From Xanthomonas cassavae CFBP 4642 (GTDB taxonomy: Bacteria; Pseudomonadota; Gammaproteobacteria; Xanthomonadales; Xanthomonadaceae), in NCBI RefSeq assembly GCF_000454545.1, contig NZ_CM002139.1, forward strand, positions 3,348,901 through 3,412,900: 64,000 bases of DNA, written 5' to 3'. The notes under the pieces were generated by a model, which had not been told where the DNA came from, searched no databases, and was given only the letters and a program-made list of their open reading frames with translations. Shown one piece after another: positions 28,660 through 36,932 of the stretch. The position numbers and the translations under genes were made by a program. Position 1 is the stretch's first letter. Each line of letters opens with the position of its first letter.

Positions 28660-29700
28660 TCAATCCTGGAAGGCAGGCATCACGTCATGGATCATTCGCA
28701 ACAGCGAGGCTTTCTTGCGTTCAAAGCTCATGCCGGTGTCGATCCAGAACGCGTATTCGTCAAAGCCCATCGCCTCATACGCCTTGAGGCGAGCAATCAC
28801 CTCGGCAGGCTCGCCGATGACGTTGTTGCGACGCATGGCCTGGGCCGAGTACATCGGATGGGCGGCGATCTCTTCCTCGCTCAGCGGAGCGATCAAGCCC
28901 TGGCTGATCTCGCGCTTGTTCATGAACCACGCGCCGAAGTAGTTGTAGAACACGTTGATCTCATCGGCGGCCAGTTGTGCATCGGCCTCTGAGTCCGCCA
29001 CGTAAGTGTGGCGCAGCAGCATGATCTTCGGGCGCGGCACCTCAGCGAATTTGGCACAGGCCGCATTGAAGTGGCCGATCAGCTTTTCCACTTCCTCGTC
29101 ACCGAAGTGGAGCGGAGTGACCTGCACATTACAGCCGTTTTGAACGGCGAATTCATGACTGTTGGGGTCGCGCGCGGCTACCCAGATCGGCGGATGTGGC
29201 TGTTGCACGGGTAACGGAGCCGAGGTCGTCCTGGGAAACTGCCAGAACTCGCCGTCGTGGGTGTAATCGCCCTTCCACAGCCCCTTGATGGCGGGAATCA
29301 GCTCGCGCAAGCGCTGGCCGGCAGCCCAGGCGTCCATTCCCGGCATCAGACGCTCGTACTCGAACGAGTACGCGCCGCGCGCAATGCCCAGATCCAGCCG
29401 GCCATTGGAAATGATGTCGGTCATGGCCGCTTCGCCGGCCAGTTTGATCGGATGCCAGAACGGGGCCACCACAGTGCCTGTGCCCAGACGTACGTTCTTG
29501 GTCTTGTTGGAAAGATCGGCGAGGTTGAGCAGTGGGTTCGGGGCGATGGTGAAGTTCATGCCGTGGTGCTCGCCGGTCCAGATGGCATGCATGCCACCCT
29601 CGTCAGCGATCGTGCACAACGTAATCATCTCGTCGTACAGCTGCTGCTGGGCTTGCTGGTCCGAAACCCGCTCCATATGGATGAACAAGGAAAACCGCAT
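28660..29700 (-). CDS. Luciferase-like (LLM class) flavin-dependent monooxygenase
   Basis: A 346-residue TIM-barrel monooxygenase of the bacterial luciferase class, which needs reduced flavin supplied by a partner reductase. Seen features: MRFSLFIHMERVSDQ, the WTGEHHGM motif, LGTGTVVAPFWHPIKLAGEAAMTDIISNGRLDLGIARGAY (substrate/flavin pocket region), PPIWVAARDPNSHEFA. The ATG at 29700 has AGGAG seven bases upstream. The flavin reductase gene ends one base before it, so the pair forms a two-component monooxygenase. Such enzymes hydroxylate or open rings; the substrate here is unknown. Confidence 0.92.
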   Translation of the reverse strand: MRFSLFIHMERVSDQQAQQQLYDEMITLCTIADEGGMHAIWTGEHHGMNFTIAPNPLLNLADLSNKTKNVRLGTGTVVAPFWHPIKLAGEAAMTDIISNGRLDLGIARGAYSFEYERLMPGMDAWAAGQRLRELIPAIKGLWKGDYTHDGEFWQFPRTTSAPLPVQQPHPPIWVAARDPNSHEFAVQNGCNVQVTPLHFGDEEVEKLIGHFNAACAKFAEVPRPKIMLLRHTYVADSEADAQLAADEINVFYNYFGAWFMNKREISQGLIAPLSEEEIAAHPMYSAQAMRRNNVIGEPAEVIARLKAYEAMGFDEYAFWIDTGMSFERKKASLLRMIHDVMPAFQD

Positions 29701-29701
29701 C

Positions 29702-30619
29702 TCAACTCTCCTTTCCAATCAGTTCTTTGACCACCCCGTGGGTATGGTCGCCGTAGTAGGTGCCGCAGGTTTTCAGCTCGCGTTCCCGGCAATAGCGTTG
29801 CAGCATGCTTTTGATCGCTGCATCTGGAATGTCCAGCCCCGGAACGTCCTTGAGTTCGACGTAGATGCCGTCGGTGGCGCTTGCGTGAGGGGTACTGCAC
29901 AAGAACGCCACGAACTGTTGCTGCGTCCGGGTATCGGTGTAGACCGAGTAGACGAAGTTGGCCGAGGCCCCGCGCTGGTAGCGGGCAAAGATGCGCTCCA
30001 GCGCCGCATCGGCTCCTTCGTTGCCGGTTGCGACGGTCGGCAACGTGTAGCCCCCCGACGGCGCGGCCACCAGCAACACGCGATTTTCGTGCGCGACGAT
30101 TGCGCTGATCAGCATCTTGGCGTCGGCGATGACTTCGCTGGCGATCTTGGCCGGGGTGAAATAGCCGCCGCGGTAGTAACCCAGCCCTGGCAGGCCAGCG
30201 GCATGGAAATCTTCCACCAGACCAATCAGGATGGCGTGGTCGCCAGCCTCCACCACCTTGTGCATGGTGCAATCGAACCAGGCGCTGACATCCTTGAGCA
30301 CTGGGTTGCCGCGGGCGCTGCTGGACCAGGCAACCGAAGCGAAGCGGTCCGGGTGACGGCGCGCAAACGTGTTTGACGCCTCGGTCTGCGCCTCGGCCAG
30401 GATGTTCACCGCAAAGCGCTGCGCGCCGTTGAAGTTGTCGAAGTTGCCTGACGTGCGGGCGATGCTGACCAGCAACAGTGGCGGATCCAACGAGACCGAA
30501 CTGAACGAATTGGCGGTAAAGCCGATCGGCTCCCCGTCGGCGGTCACTGTCGTCACGATGGTGACGCCAGTCATGAACGAACCGAAGGCATCCCTCAGTT
30601 CTTTTGGATTGATGACCAT
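29702..30619 (-). CDS. Flavin reductase fused to a Nudix-like C-terminal domain
   Basis: A 305-residue protein. Residues 1 to about 165 are a standard flavin reductase domain (MVINPKELRDAFGSFMTGVTIVTT, IGFTANSFSSVSLDPPLLLVSI, FAVNILAE, ILIGLVEDFHAAG) that reduces FMN or FAD with NAD(P)H for the adjacent monooxygenase. Residues about 170-305 form an additional alpha/beta domain (NRVLLVAAPSGGYTLPTVATG...DAALERIFARY) that resembles a Nudix fold without a complete Nudix box. Stand-alone flavin reductases are usually about 170-190 residues, so the extra domain is notable. RBS GGAGGG precedes the ATG. Confidence 0.88.
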   Translation of the reverse strand: MVINPKELRDAFGSFMTGVTIVTTVTADGEPIGFTANSFSSVSLDPPLLLVSIARTSGNFDNFNGAQRFAVNILAEAQTEASNTFARRHPDRFASVAWSSSARGNPVLKDVSAWFDCTMHKVVEAGDHAILIGLVEDFHAAGLPGLGYYRGGYFTPAKIASEVIADAKMLISAIVAHENRVLLVAAPSGGYTLPTVATGNEGADAALERIFARYQRGASANFVYSVYTDTRTQQQFVAFLCSTPHASATDGIYVELKDVPGLDIPDAAIKSMLQRYCRERELKTCGTYYGDHTHGVVKELIGKES

Positions 30620-30660
30620 ATGTTCCCTCCAACCGATGGCTCAAGTGGTGTATCCGGTGG

Positions 30661-31455
30661 TCAGCGCGTCGTGGTCTCCAGCCATTCGGCCATTGCAGCG
30701 TTGACTTTGGTCGGTGCGGTCAGATTGACCATGTGGCGTTCTTCGGGAATGACCACGGCCTTGGCATTGCGCGCCAGCCGGGCCATCGTTTCGGCCATGG
30801 CGGGTGTGGAATTGCCATCGTCGGCGCCGGTCAGCACCAAGGCAGGGCAGGTCACTTCATTCCAGCGGTTTGCGTAGCTGGCATCGCCACGCGCGAATGC
30901 CCGGTAAGCGGCGGCATACCCTTGCATGTCCACGTTTTCCAGCCAGCTGCGCACATCCTCGACCAGCGAAGCGTCGGTGGATTCTTCGCAGAACCAGCGT
31001 TGCAACGGGGTATCGACGTCCAGGCGGCCACTGACAAGCTCGTTGGAGCGAGCGATCACCGCCGCACGGGCCGCCTCGGTCCGTAGGTGGACACCGTTGA
31101 TGACTGCCAGGCGCTTGACCAGATCTGGTCGCTCGATCGCCACGCCTGCGGCGATCAGCGCACCCATCGAATGTCCGGCCAGATTCACCGGGCCCAGGTC
31201 CAGTGCGCTGATGAACGCCGACATCCAGGACACGTAGTCGGTCAGTGCCGGTTCGCCAGGCATCAGGCTGCTTTGGCCATGGCCGGGCATGTCCACCGCG
31301 ACGACCCGGAACGTGCCGGCAAAGCGGGCGATCTGCGGCCCCCATGCGGCGGCCTGCATGCCCACGCCGTGGATCAGGACCAGGGGCTCCCCTCTCCCCT
31401 GCTCCAGATAATGGACCTGCCGGCCGTCAGACAGCGGCAGGATTCGAGAGGTCAT
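30661..31455 (-). CDS. Alpha/beta-fold hydrolase
   Basis: A 264-residue hydrolase. The oxyanion motif LVLIHGVGMQAAAW, nucleophile elbow GHSMG with serine at residue 96, the acid in VLTGADDGNS and histidine in EERHMVN make a complete catalytic triad. General similarity is to enol-lactonases (PcaD-like), RutD-like and carbon-carbon bond hydrolases. The ATG at 31455 overlaps the end of the DUF1185 gene by 29 bases, so translation is coupled. In the island it likely hydrolyses the ring-opened amide, ester or lactone. Confidence 0.88.
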   Translation of the reverse strand: MTSRILPLSDGRQVHYLEQGRGEPLVLIHGVGMQAAAWGPQIARFAGTFRVVAVDMPGHGQSSLMPGEPALTDYVSWMSAFISALDLGPVNLAGHSMGALIAAGVAIERPDLVKRLAVINGVHLRTEAARAAVIARSNELVSGRLDVDTPLQRWFCEESTDASLVEDVRSWLENVDMQGYAAAYRAFARGDASYANRWNEVTCPALVLTGADDGNSTPAMAETMARLARNAKAVVIPEERHMVNLTAPTKVNAAMAEWLETTTR

Positions 31456-32026
31456 GGCCAAGCTCTTTGAGATCCTGATAACGGTCGCCGATGCGATGGT
31501 GCGGACGGCCGGTGGTTGCTGCACCCAGCACGATCACCAGTTCGTCGGCGGCCGGCGCATCGGAAATCGCAAACTGCACCGTGAGGTAGTGCGAACGGCG
31601 ACCTTCATCGTTCTTGTCCATCATCGGCAACACGATCGGGCTGTTGGCCGGGCCGCGCGTGTTGGTGAAGGCCAGGTAGGACTTTGCCTTGACCGCGTTG
31701 CGATAGATGTTGCCGAAATGCAGCGTGTGGATGAGCGCCGAGGCATGTTCCAGTTCACCGCTCAAGCCGACCACCGCGCTCTTGCCGAAGGCCTCCACCG
31801 CATCGCCGGAGCCGAGCTCGCCCAGGATCAGGTCCGTGAGGTGGTGACTCAGCTGCGGCCCCAGCGCCCTGATCTCCGGCGAAAGATCTTCCACGTAGCC
31901 GCGGCCCGCCCACGGATTCTGGATCACCGCTGCGGCGGCAATCAGCGTGAGCGGCTTGGCTGCCACGCGACCACCGTCGACGTGGACGGTTTCGATATGG
32001 AGAACGGTTTTTCGTATCAGGCTCAT
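31427..32026 (-). CDS. DUF1185 ('amino acid synthesis') family protein
   Basis: A 199-residue protein of the DUF1185/AA_synth family: IRKTVLHIETVHVDGGR at the start, AAAAVIQNPWAGRGYVEDLSP, GKSAVVGLSGELEHASALIHTLHFGN and VVLG-type C-terminal strand (DELVIVLGAATTGRPHHRIGDRYQDL). Biochemical function is not established; such genes occur beside flavin monooxygenases, NCS1 carriers and aldehyde dehydrogenases. It is the first gene of the leftward operon, 49 bases from the palindrome at 32076-32089. Confidence 0.85.
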   Translation of the reverse strand: MSLIRKTVLHIETVHVDGGRVAAKPLTLIAAAAVIQNPWAGRGYVEDLSPEIRALGPQLSHHLTDLILGELGSGDAVEAFGKSAVVGLSGELEHASALIHTLHFGNIYRNAVKAKSYLAFTNTRGPANSPIVLPMMDKNDEGRRSHYLTVQFAISDAPAADELVIVLGAATTGRPHHRIGDRYQDLKELGHDLSNPAAV

Positions 32027-32075
32027 AGAGGACTTCCCGGTGTACAGAGCAGCGACATCTTTTGGAGTACCGTAT

Positions 32076-32089
32076 GTTGGTATACCAAC
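32076..32089. promoter_or_regulatory. Perfect 14-bp palindrome, candidate GntR operator
   Basis: GTTGGTATACCAAC is a perfect dyad at the divergent promoter between the catabolic operon (start at 32026) and its GntR/FCD regulator (start at 32286). The TGGTATACCA core fits operators of FadR-subfamily regulators. It is the natural site for the co-located regulator. Confidence 0.75.
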
Positions 32090-32285
32090 GGCAAGGACGG
32101 TAGCATGCCCGGAAAACGGCTTGCAAGACCATTATTCGTATTCATTTTCGATCTGCTGCGTACGGAATAGACAGGGTCTTCCAGGCCTGCTATTCAGCAT
32201 TCGTGTTTGAATAGCGAAGACGCTGGAATGCGACGAGATCGGCCCGACATGCGCGACGGCCAGCTGAGGGGAAGCGCCAACCATC

Positions 32286-32957
32286 ATGAATCTGAGAATC
32301 GACCACACCCCGGTGACACTTCGGGAGAAATGCCAGGAGAAATTGCGCAACGCGATCATCACGGGCTATTTCCCGTCGGGTGCACGGCTGGTTGAACGCA
32401 CCTTGTGCGAACAGCTGGGTGTCAGCCGTTCCGTGGTGCGGGAGGTGATCCGCTACCTGCAGGCCGAAGGGCTGGTCGAGGTACGTCCTCAAAAAGGCCC
32501 GATCGTCGCAGTGCTCAACTGGAATGTGGCCAACCAGGTCTACCGGATTCGCATGGTGATGGAGCAGGCGGCCGTAGCCGACTGCGTGCGAAACCTCACC
32601 GATGAATCGGCCAGTGAGATCATGCAGGCGTGTGAACGGCTCCGGCTGTCGTACGATTCACCCAAAATCGCAAACGTGCTCGAAGCGTCGTCTGCCTTGT
32701 ACGAAACCATCTTTCGGGTAGGCAACAACCCTATCGCATGGGAGATTGTCCAGCGCCTCAATGGCCGTATCAGTCGCCTGCGTGCGATGACGATGACCCA
32801 CAAGGCACGAGAGAAAACCGGATTCGAGCGAATTCGCGCGATCTGCGAGGCAATTTGTGTACAGCGCGATGACGCCGCTGCGCGCGACCGGGTGGCCGAA
32901 CACATCAGGGAAGCCCAAGCCATCGCATACACCCTTCTTGAGGGAGAACCACGCTGA
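32286..32957 (+). CDS. GntR-family regulator with FCD domain
   Basis: A 223-residue FadR-subfamily regulator. Winged helix at residues about 10-75 with LREKCQEKLRNAIITGYFPSGARL and ERTLCEQLGVSRSVVREVIRYLQAEGLVEVRPQKG; the rest is an all-helical FCD ligand-binding domain (RIRMVMEQAAVADCVRNL, HKAREKTGFERIRAICEAI). It is divergent from the catabolic operon and is probably its substrate-responsive regulator acting at the 14-bp palindrome. The stop overlaps the start of the DUF1330 gene (TGATG), coupling the two. Confidence 0.93.
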   Translation: MNLRIDHTPVTLREKCQEKLRNAIITGYFPSGARLVERTLCEQLGVSRSVVREVIRYLQAEGLVEVRPQKGPIVAVLNWNVANQVYRIRMVMEQAAVADCVRNLTDESASEIMQACERLRLSYDSPKIANVLEASSALYETIFRVGNNPIAWEIVQRLNGRISRLRAMTMTHKAREKTGFERIRAICEAICVQRDDAAARDRVAEHIREAQAIAYTLLEGEPR

Positions 32958-33271
32958 TGGCCGCCTACTGGATTGCCCACGTCACCATTCTGGATCCGCA
33001 CAACTACCAGAACTACATGAGTTTGGCGCCGGCCGCCTTTGCCCAGTACGGAGCCAAATTCCTGGCGCGCGGCGGACCATCGGTCACGCTGGAGGGTCAG
33101 GAGTCACAGCGGCACGTCGTCATCGAGTTCGAAGATTTCACCACGGCGCAAGCGTGTTACCACTCCGAGGCGTATCAACAAGCAAAAGCGCGACGAGACG
33201 GATGTTGTATTGCACACATCGTCATCGTCGATGGTGTCGCGTCACTCGAAACGCCTATTCCCCCTCAATAA
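32957..33271 (+). CDS. DUF1330 family protein
   Basis: A 104-residue ferredoxin-like-fold protein of the DUF1330 family: MAAYWIAHVTILDPHNYQNYM, then FLARGG and the central VVIEFEDFTTAQACYHSEAYQQAKARRD. Function is undefined in the family, though members are frequent in catabolic clusters. Its start overlaps the GntR gene stop by one base. It ends the island on the right; the bat operon converges from the other side. Confidence 0.9.
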   Translation: MAAYWIAHVTILDPHNYQNYMSLAPAAFAQYGAKFLARGGPSVTLEGQESQRHVVIEFEDFTTAQACYHSEAYQQAKARRDGCCIAHIVIVDGVASLETPIPPQ

Positions 33272-33372
33272 CTGCCAGGATCGGCACCCCGTCATTGCGC
33301 GCGTCCCTCAAGACCTCGTGCCTGCGCAAGATCCAGAAAGCTGGACGGCGATGGCAATCGTCCAGCCGCCGA

Positions 33373-35118
33373 TCAGGGCGCTGGCGGATACAACGGCGCC
33401 AACACGTCCGGCTCTGCCGCGCTGGCATTGCGCCAACGCGGCCCCTTGGAGAACGCCTCGCGCAACGCAGCGCGGGCGCCGGCCACATCGCCGTCGCCGC
33501 CCCAGCGCGCACGTTGCATCCGCGCTACGGCTGCGCGCTGGGCGGGATCGGCCAGGGCGGCCAGCACGCTGTCGATATCAGCCACACCGGCCATGCCGCA
33601 GAGCACGGTTGCCACCTCGTCCATCCCGTCGGCATCCAGCGCGCGGCGTAACTCGGCTACGCCGTGCGTGGCGCGCCGGCCCGGCATGACGATCTCTGCG
33701 CCGTGGGTGCCGGACGCCGTGCGCGATGCGCCACGTCGGCGCAGCAGCACCCATGCCAGCGTGAGCACCCACAGCAGCGCGAAGCCTGCCGCTGCGGCGA
33801 TCCACCCCCAGGGCCGCCCCTGCGGCGGCGGCTGCACCGTCAGTGCGCCGGTGGCCGCTGCAGGTGCAGGGCCAGCGGCGGCCGGACCCGTAGCCGGCTC
33901 AGGTGCAGGCGCCGGCACCGCGAACGCACCGCTGCCCGCCGCGACGTCCAGCGTCAGGTCCGGCACGGTTGCCGTCTTTGCAGCAGCCGCACCCACATCC
34001 CACCACGCCACCTGCAGGCCGGGCACGACCAGCGGGCCGGCGCGGTTGGGCACGATCGAATAGCGCCGGGTCAGTCGCAACTGCGGCGAGCCGTCCACAA
34101 ACCGTTCTTCGTATTGCGGCGGTTCGGCGAACACCTGCGCATCCGGCACGCTCGGCGTGGGCAGCTCGGGGAACTGCGCCTGAGTGGCGCCACGTGCACT
34201 GGCTTCCACCACAAACTGCGCGGCCTCGCCGGCAGTGGCGCGCTGCGGGGTGGCTGTATACCGCAACTGCAGGCTGCGCAGCGGCAACCACGGTTGCGGT
34301 GCGTTGGCCGGCTGCGCCCGCACCTGCAACGGAATGCTGGCGCTGCGCGCGCTCAGCTCGCCAGTGCCGCGGCCGAAGTAATCGTCGAAGAAACCGCCCA
34401 CGGAGCGGCCGGTGAAGCGCGCCGACGGCAGCAGCAGACGCCCGCTGCGCTCGGGCACCAGCAGATAGCGCCGCTCCACCACGTTGTAGTGACGCCCGTT
34501 GACCAGCTTGACCGAACTGACGTCATCGCCAACGCGTTGCAACGACGCACCATCGGGCGCTTCCAGATCCAGCTCGCCGGAGGCCAGCTGGTTGGCGAAA
34601 TACAGGCGCACCACCACGCCCACGCTTTGCTGCACGAAGGGCTGCGGGTCGTCTACCTGGGTCTGGACGAAGGCCTCTTCGTTGCCCTGCGCCGCACTGG
34701 GCCCGTTCGCGGCACCGGCGCCGCTGTCTGCGGCATCGTTTGCCGAGCCCACCACCTGCAGCCGCAGCGGCTCGGTGCGCTCACCGCCGACGCGAATCGC
34801 CGGCACGATCACCTCACCGCTCTTGCGCGGCGTCAGCACCACGCCGAACAACGCGCGGACCGTCACCCCGCCGTTGGCCACCTGCATCTGCTGGTTGGCG
34901 CTCTTGGCACCCAGTGCGAAGTCGTTGCGCAACGGCGAGTAGTCCGGATCGACACCGCGCTGATCGGTTTCGATGTTCAACGTCACCGCATCACCGCTAT
35001 TGACGCTGTCGCGGTCCAGCCAGGCGCGCGTCACCGCACCCGCCGGTGCGCAGAACACCAGCGCGGCGCTGCTCAGCATGCCGATCGCCACGCGGCGCAA
35101 GTGGTATGTGCCGATCAT
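33373..35118 (-). CDS. batD: BatD-family membrane protein
   Basis: A 581-residue protein: signal peptide (GMLSSAALVFCAPAGA), periplasmic Ig-like beta domains (VTRAWLDRDSVNSGDAVTLNIETDQ, later FVQQSVGVVVRLYFANQLASGEL), a Pro/Ala linker near residue 400-440, then one transmembrane helix (WGWIAAAAGFALLWVLTLAWVLL) and a cytoplasmic helical tail. This matches BatD of the Bacteroides aerotolerance (Bat) group. The start at 35118 overlaps the BatB/C stop. It is the last gene of the operon moxR-DUF58-DUF4381-batA-batB/C-batD; role in envelope stress response is inferred from the family. Confidence 0.9.
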   Translation of the reverse strand: MIGTYHLRRVAIGMLSSAALVFCAPAGAVTRAWLDRDSVNSGDAVTLNIETDQRGVDPDYSPLRNDFALGAKSANQQMQVANGGVTVRALFGVVLTPRKSGEVIVPAIRVGGERTEPLRLQVVGSANDAADSGAGAANGPSAAQGNEEAFVQTQVDDPQPFVQQSVGVVVRLYFANQLASGELDLEAPDGASLQRVGDDVSSVKLVNGRHYNVVERRYLLVPERSGRLLLPSARFTGRSVGGFFDDYFGRGTGELSARSASIPLQVRAQPANAPQPWLPLRSLQLRYTATPQRATAGEAAQFVVEASARGATQAQFPELPTPSVPDAQVFAEPPQYEERFVDGSPQLRLTRRYSIVPNRAGPLVVPGLQVAWWDVGAAAAKTATVPDLTLDVAAGSGAFAVPAPAPEPATGPAAAGPAPAAATGALTVQPPPQGRPWGWIAAAAGFALLWVLTLAWVLLRRRGASRTASGTHGAEIVMPGRRATHGVAELRRALDADGMDEVATVLCGMAGVADIDSVLAALADPAQRAAVARMQRARWGGDGDVAGARAALREAFSKGPRWRNASAAEPDVLAPLYPPAP

Positions 35119-36932
35119 CGTCCGTCCCGTTGCCTGCGTTCGTATTCCAGCCTGAATTTGGTCCGCAGCAGGCTGCCCGGATCGTCCGGTACCCGCCGCA
35201 ACCATGCATCCACCGCCTGGCGCTGTTCGCGTTGTTCCGGCGTTTCGTCCGCCACTGCCGCTTCCGCCTTGCCCTTGGCATCGGCGCCCTTGTCGCCGGC
35301 CTGCGCCATGGCCTGCTGCATCTTGCGGCGCTGCGCTTCGTCGGCCTGTTGTTGCGCCTTGGCGTCGGCCGACTGCGGTGGTGCGTCCTGCTTGTTCGGC
35401 TCGCCCTTGCCATCGCTGGACTGCGGGGCCTGCGTCTTTCCATCCTGCGACTCAGGCGTGGCAGATGATGGATCCTTGCCCTCCTGCTTGCCTTGCCCGT
35501 CCTGCGGCTGCTGTCCGTTCTGGCCCGCGCCCTGAGTGTTCTGCTGGTTCCGGCCAGCCTTGTCCTGCCCGGAGCGATTCTGATCCTTGGACTTGCCCTG
35601 CCCGTCCTTGTTGCCCTGCTGCCGCTTGCGCGCCGCATCGACCGCAGCGCGATTGGCGATGGCATCGGCCTGGTTCGGATGCTGCTTGAGCGCGCGATCG
35701 TAGGCTGCAATCGCCTCGTCGTAGCGGCCCTGCCGCGCCAGTGCATTACCGAGATTGTAGAAACCTTCGTCGGTCGGCACGCGTTCGAAGGCTTTTTGCG
35801 CAGCGGCGAAATCACCGCGCCGGTAGGCCTGCACGCCAGCATCCAGGCGTTGCTGCTGTACCTGGTCGGCGCGTTGCCACAGCGTGCCATCGGCTGCCCG
35901 TGCGGGCTGGGCCAGCGGCAGGACGCACACCAGCGCCAGCAATGCCACCACCGCACGCCGACGGAATGCCAGCAATGCCAGCACCATCACCGGCAGTACC
36001 AGCCAATAGCCTTCGTCCAGCCAGGTCTTGCCGCCGTTGGCGTCGGCGGCCTCTTCGGCCAACGACTGTTGCGCGGGATCAAGCACGCCCAGCGCCTGCA
36101 GATCCGCGTCATCGGGCGTGATACGCGCATAGCGCCCGCCCCCCTGACCGGCCAGATCGCGCAGGGCGGGTTCGTCCAGCCGTGCCTGCGCGATCTCGCC
36201 ACTTGCAGTGCGATAGGCAGCGCCGCGCGTACTGCCCACGCCCAGGGCCGACACGCGGAAGCCTCGCGCACGCGCCGTGCGCGCCGCACTTTCTGCCGAG
36301 CCGTCCGCGCTATCGCTCAGCAGCAGGATCTCGCCCTGCTTGAAACCAGCCTGTTGCAGCAGGCGAGTCGCCGCATCGATGGCGCGGTCGGCGCGTTTGC
36401 CATCCACCGGCATCACCGATGGCGAGAGCGCGTCCAGAAACAGGGCCACATTGCTGGCGTCTTCGGTCAACGGGGCGACGGTAAAGCTTTCGCCGGCATA
36501 CACCAGCAGCGCAACGTCGCCGCCGACGCGCTTGCGCAGCAGCGTGGCCAGCTTCGCGCGCGCCTGCAGCAGGCGCGATGGCGGCAGATCGGTTGCATTG
36601 CTGCTGGAGGACAGATCCAGCACCACCACCAGGGGCATGCTCGAGTGAAAGGTCGGGCGCTCGGTCTGCCGCCAGCTGGGCCCGCCCATCGCCACCACCG
36701 CAAGCGTGTAGGTCACGGCGGCCAGCACGAAGCCCAGCCACCCGCGTCGGCCACCGGCGACCAGCAAACCCGGCAATAGATGCGCGTCCACGCTCTGCCG
36801 CCAGGCGTTGGCGCTGCGGCGGCGCAGTTGCCACAGCACCGCCGCCGGCACGATCGCCAGCAGCGCCCACAGCCAGTCCGGACGCAAGAGATGCAACGCG
36901 GCGAGCAGCCCGGTCAGCCCAGTCACTGCCAT
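35115..36932 (-). CDS. batB: BatB-BatC fusion: von Willebrand A protein with TPR domain
   Basis: A 605-residue inner-membrane protein. Two N-terminal hydrophobic segments, then a VWA domain (about residues 95-285) with MIDAS DLSSS in VVVLDLSSSSNATDLPPSRL; a membrane helix (LVLPVMVLALLAF ... VVALLALVCVLPLAQPARA); then a TPR domain (about 350-420: GVQAYRRGDFAAAQKAFERVPTDEGFYNLGNALARQGRYDEAIAAYDRALKQHP in part) and a long Gln/Gly/Lys-rich tail before a short conserved C-terminus. In Bacteroides BatB and BatC are separate proteins; here they are one. It overlaps batA by 10 bases. Confidence 0.92.
   Translation of the reverse strand: MAVTGLTGLLAALHLLRPDWLWALLAIVPAAVLWQLRRRSANAWRQSVDAHLLPGLLVAGGRRGWLGFVLAAVTYTLAVVAMGGPSWRQTERPTFHSSMPLVVVLDLSSSSNATDLPPSRLLQARAKLATLLRKRVGGDVALLVYAGESFTVAPLTEDASNVALFLDALSPSVMPVDGKRADRAIDAATRLLQQAGFKQGEILLLSDSADGSAESAARTARARGFRVSALGVGSTRGAAYRTASGEIAQARLDEPALRDLAGQGGGRYARITPDDADLQALGVLDPAQQSLAEEAADANGGKTWLDEGYWLVLPVMVLALLAFRRRAVVALLALVCVLPLAQPARAADGTLWQRADQVQQQRLDAGVQAYRRGDFAAAQKAFERVPTDEGFYNLGNALARQGRYDEAIAAYDRALKQHPNQADAIANRAAVDAARKRQQGNKDGQGKSKDQNRSGQDKAGRNQQNTQGAGQNGQQPQDGQGKQEGKDPSSATPESQDGKTQAPQSSDGKGEPNKQDAPPQSADAKAQQQADEAQRRKMQQAMAQAGDKGADAKGKAEAAVADETPEQREQRQAVDAWLRRVPDDPGSLLRTKFRLEYERRQRDGR

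Noticed and set aside
28660..31455. Direct assignment of the island as the Rut pyrimidine pathway
   Set aside because: The monooxygenase lacks the specific look of RutA, and RutB-type amidohydrolase and RutE-type reductase genes are absent, while two aldehyde dehydrogenases are present.
33341..33367. Hairpin GCTGGACG/CGTCCAGC between the DUF1330 and batD stops as a terminator
   Set aside because: The stem is short and no T-run follows on either strand.
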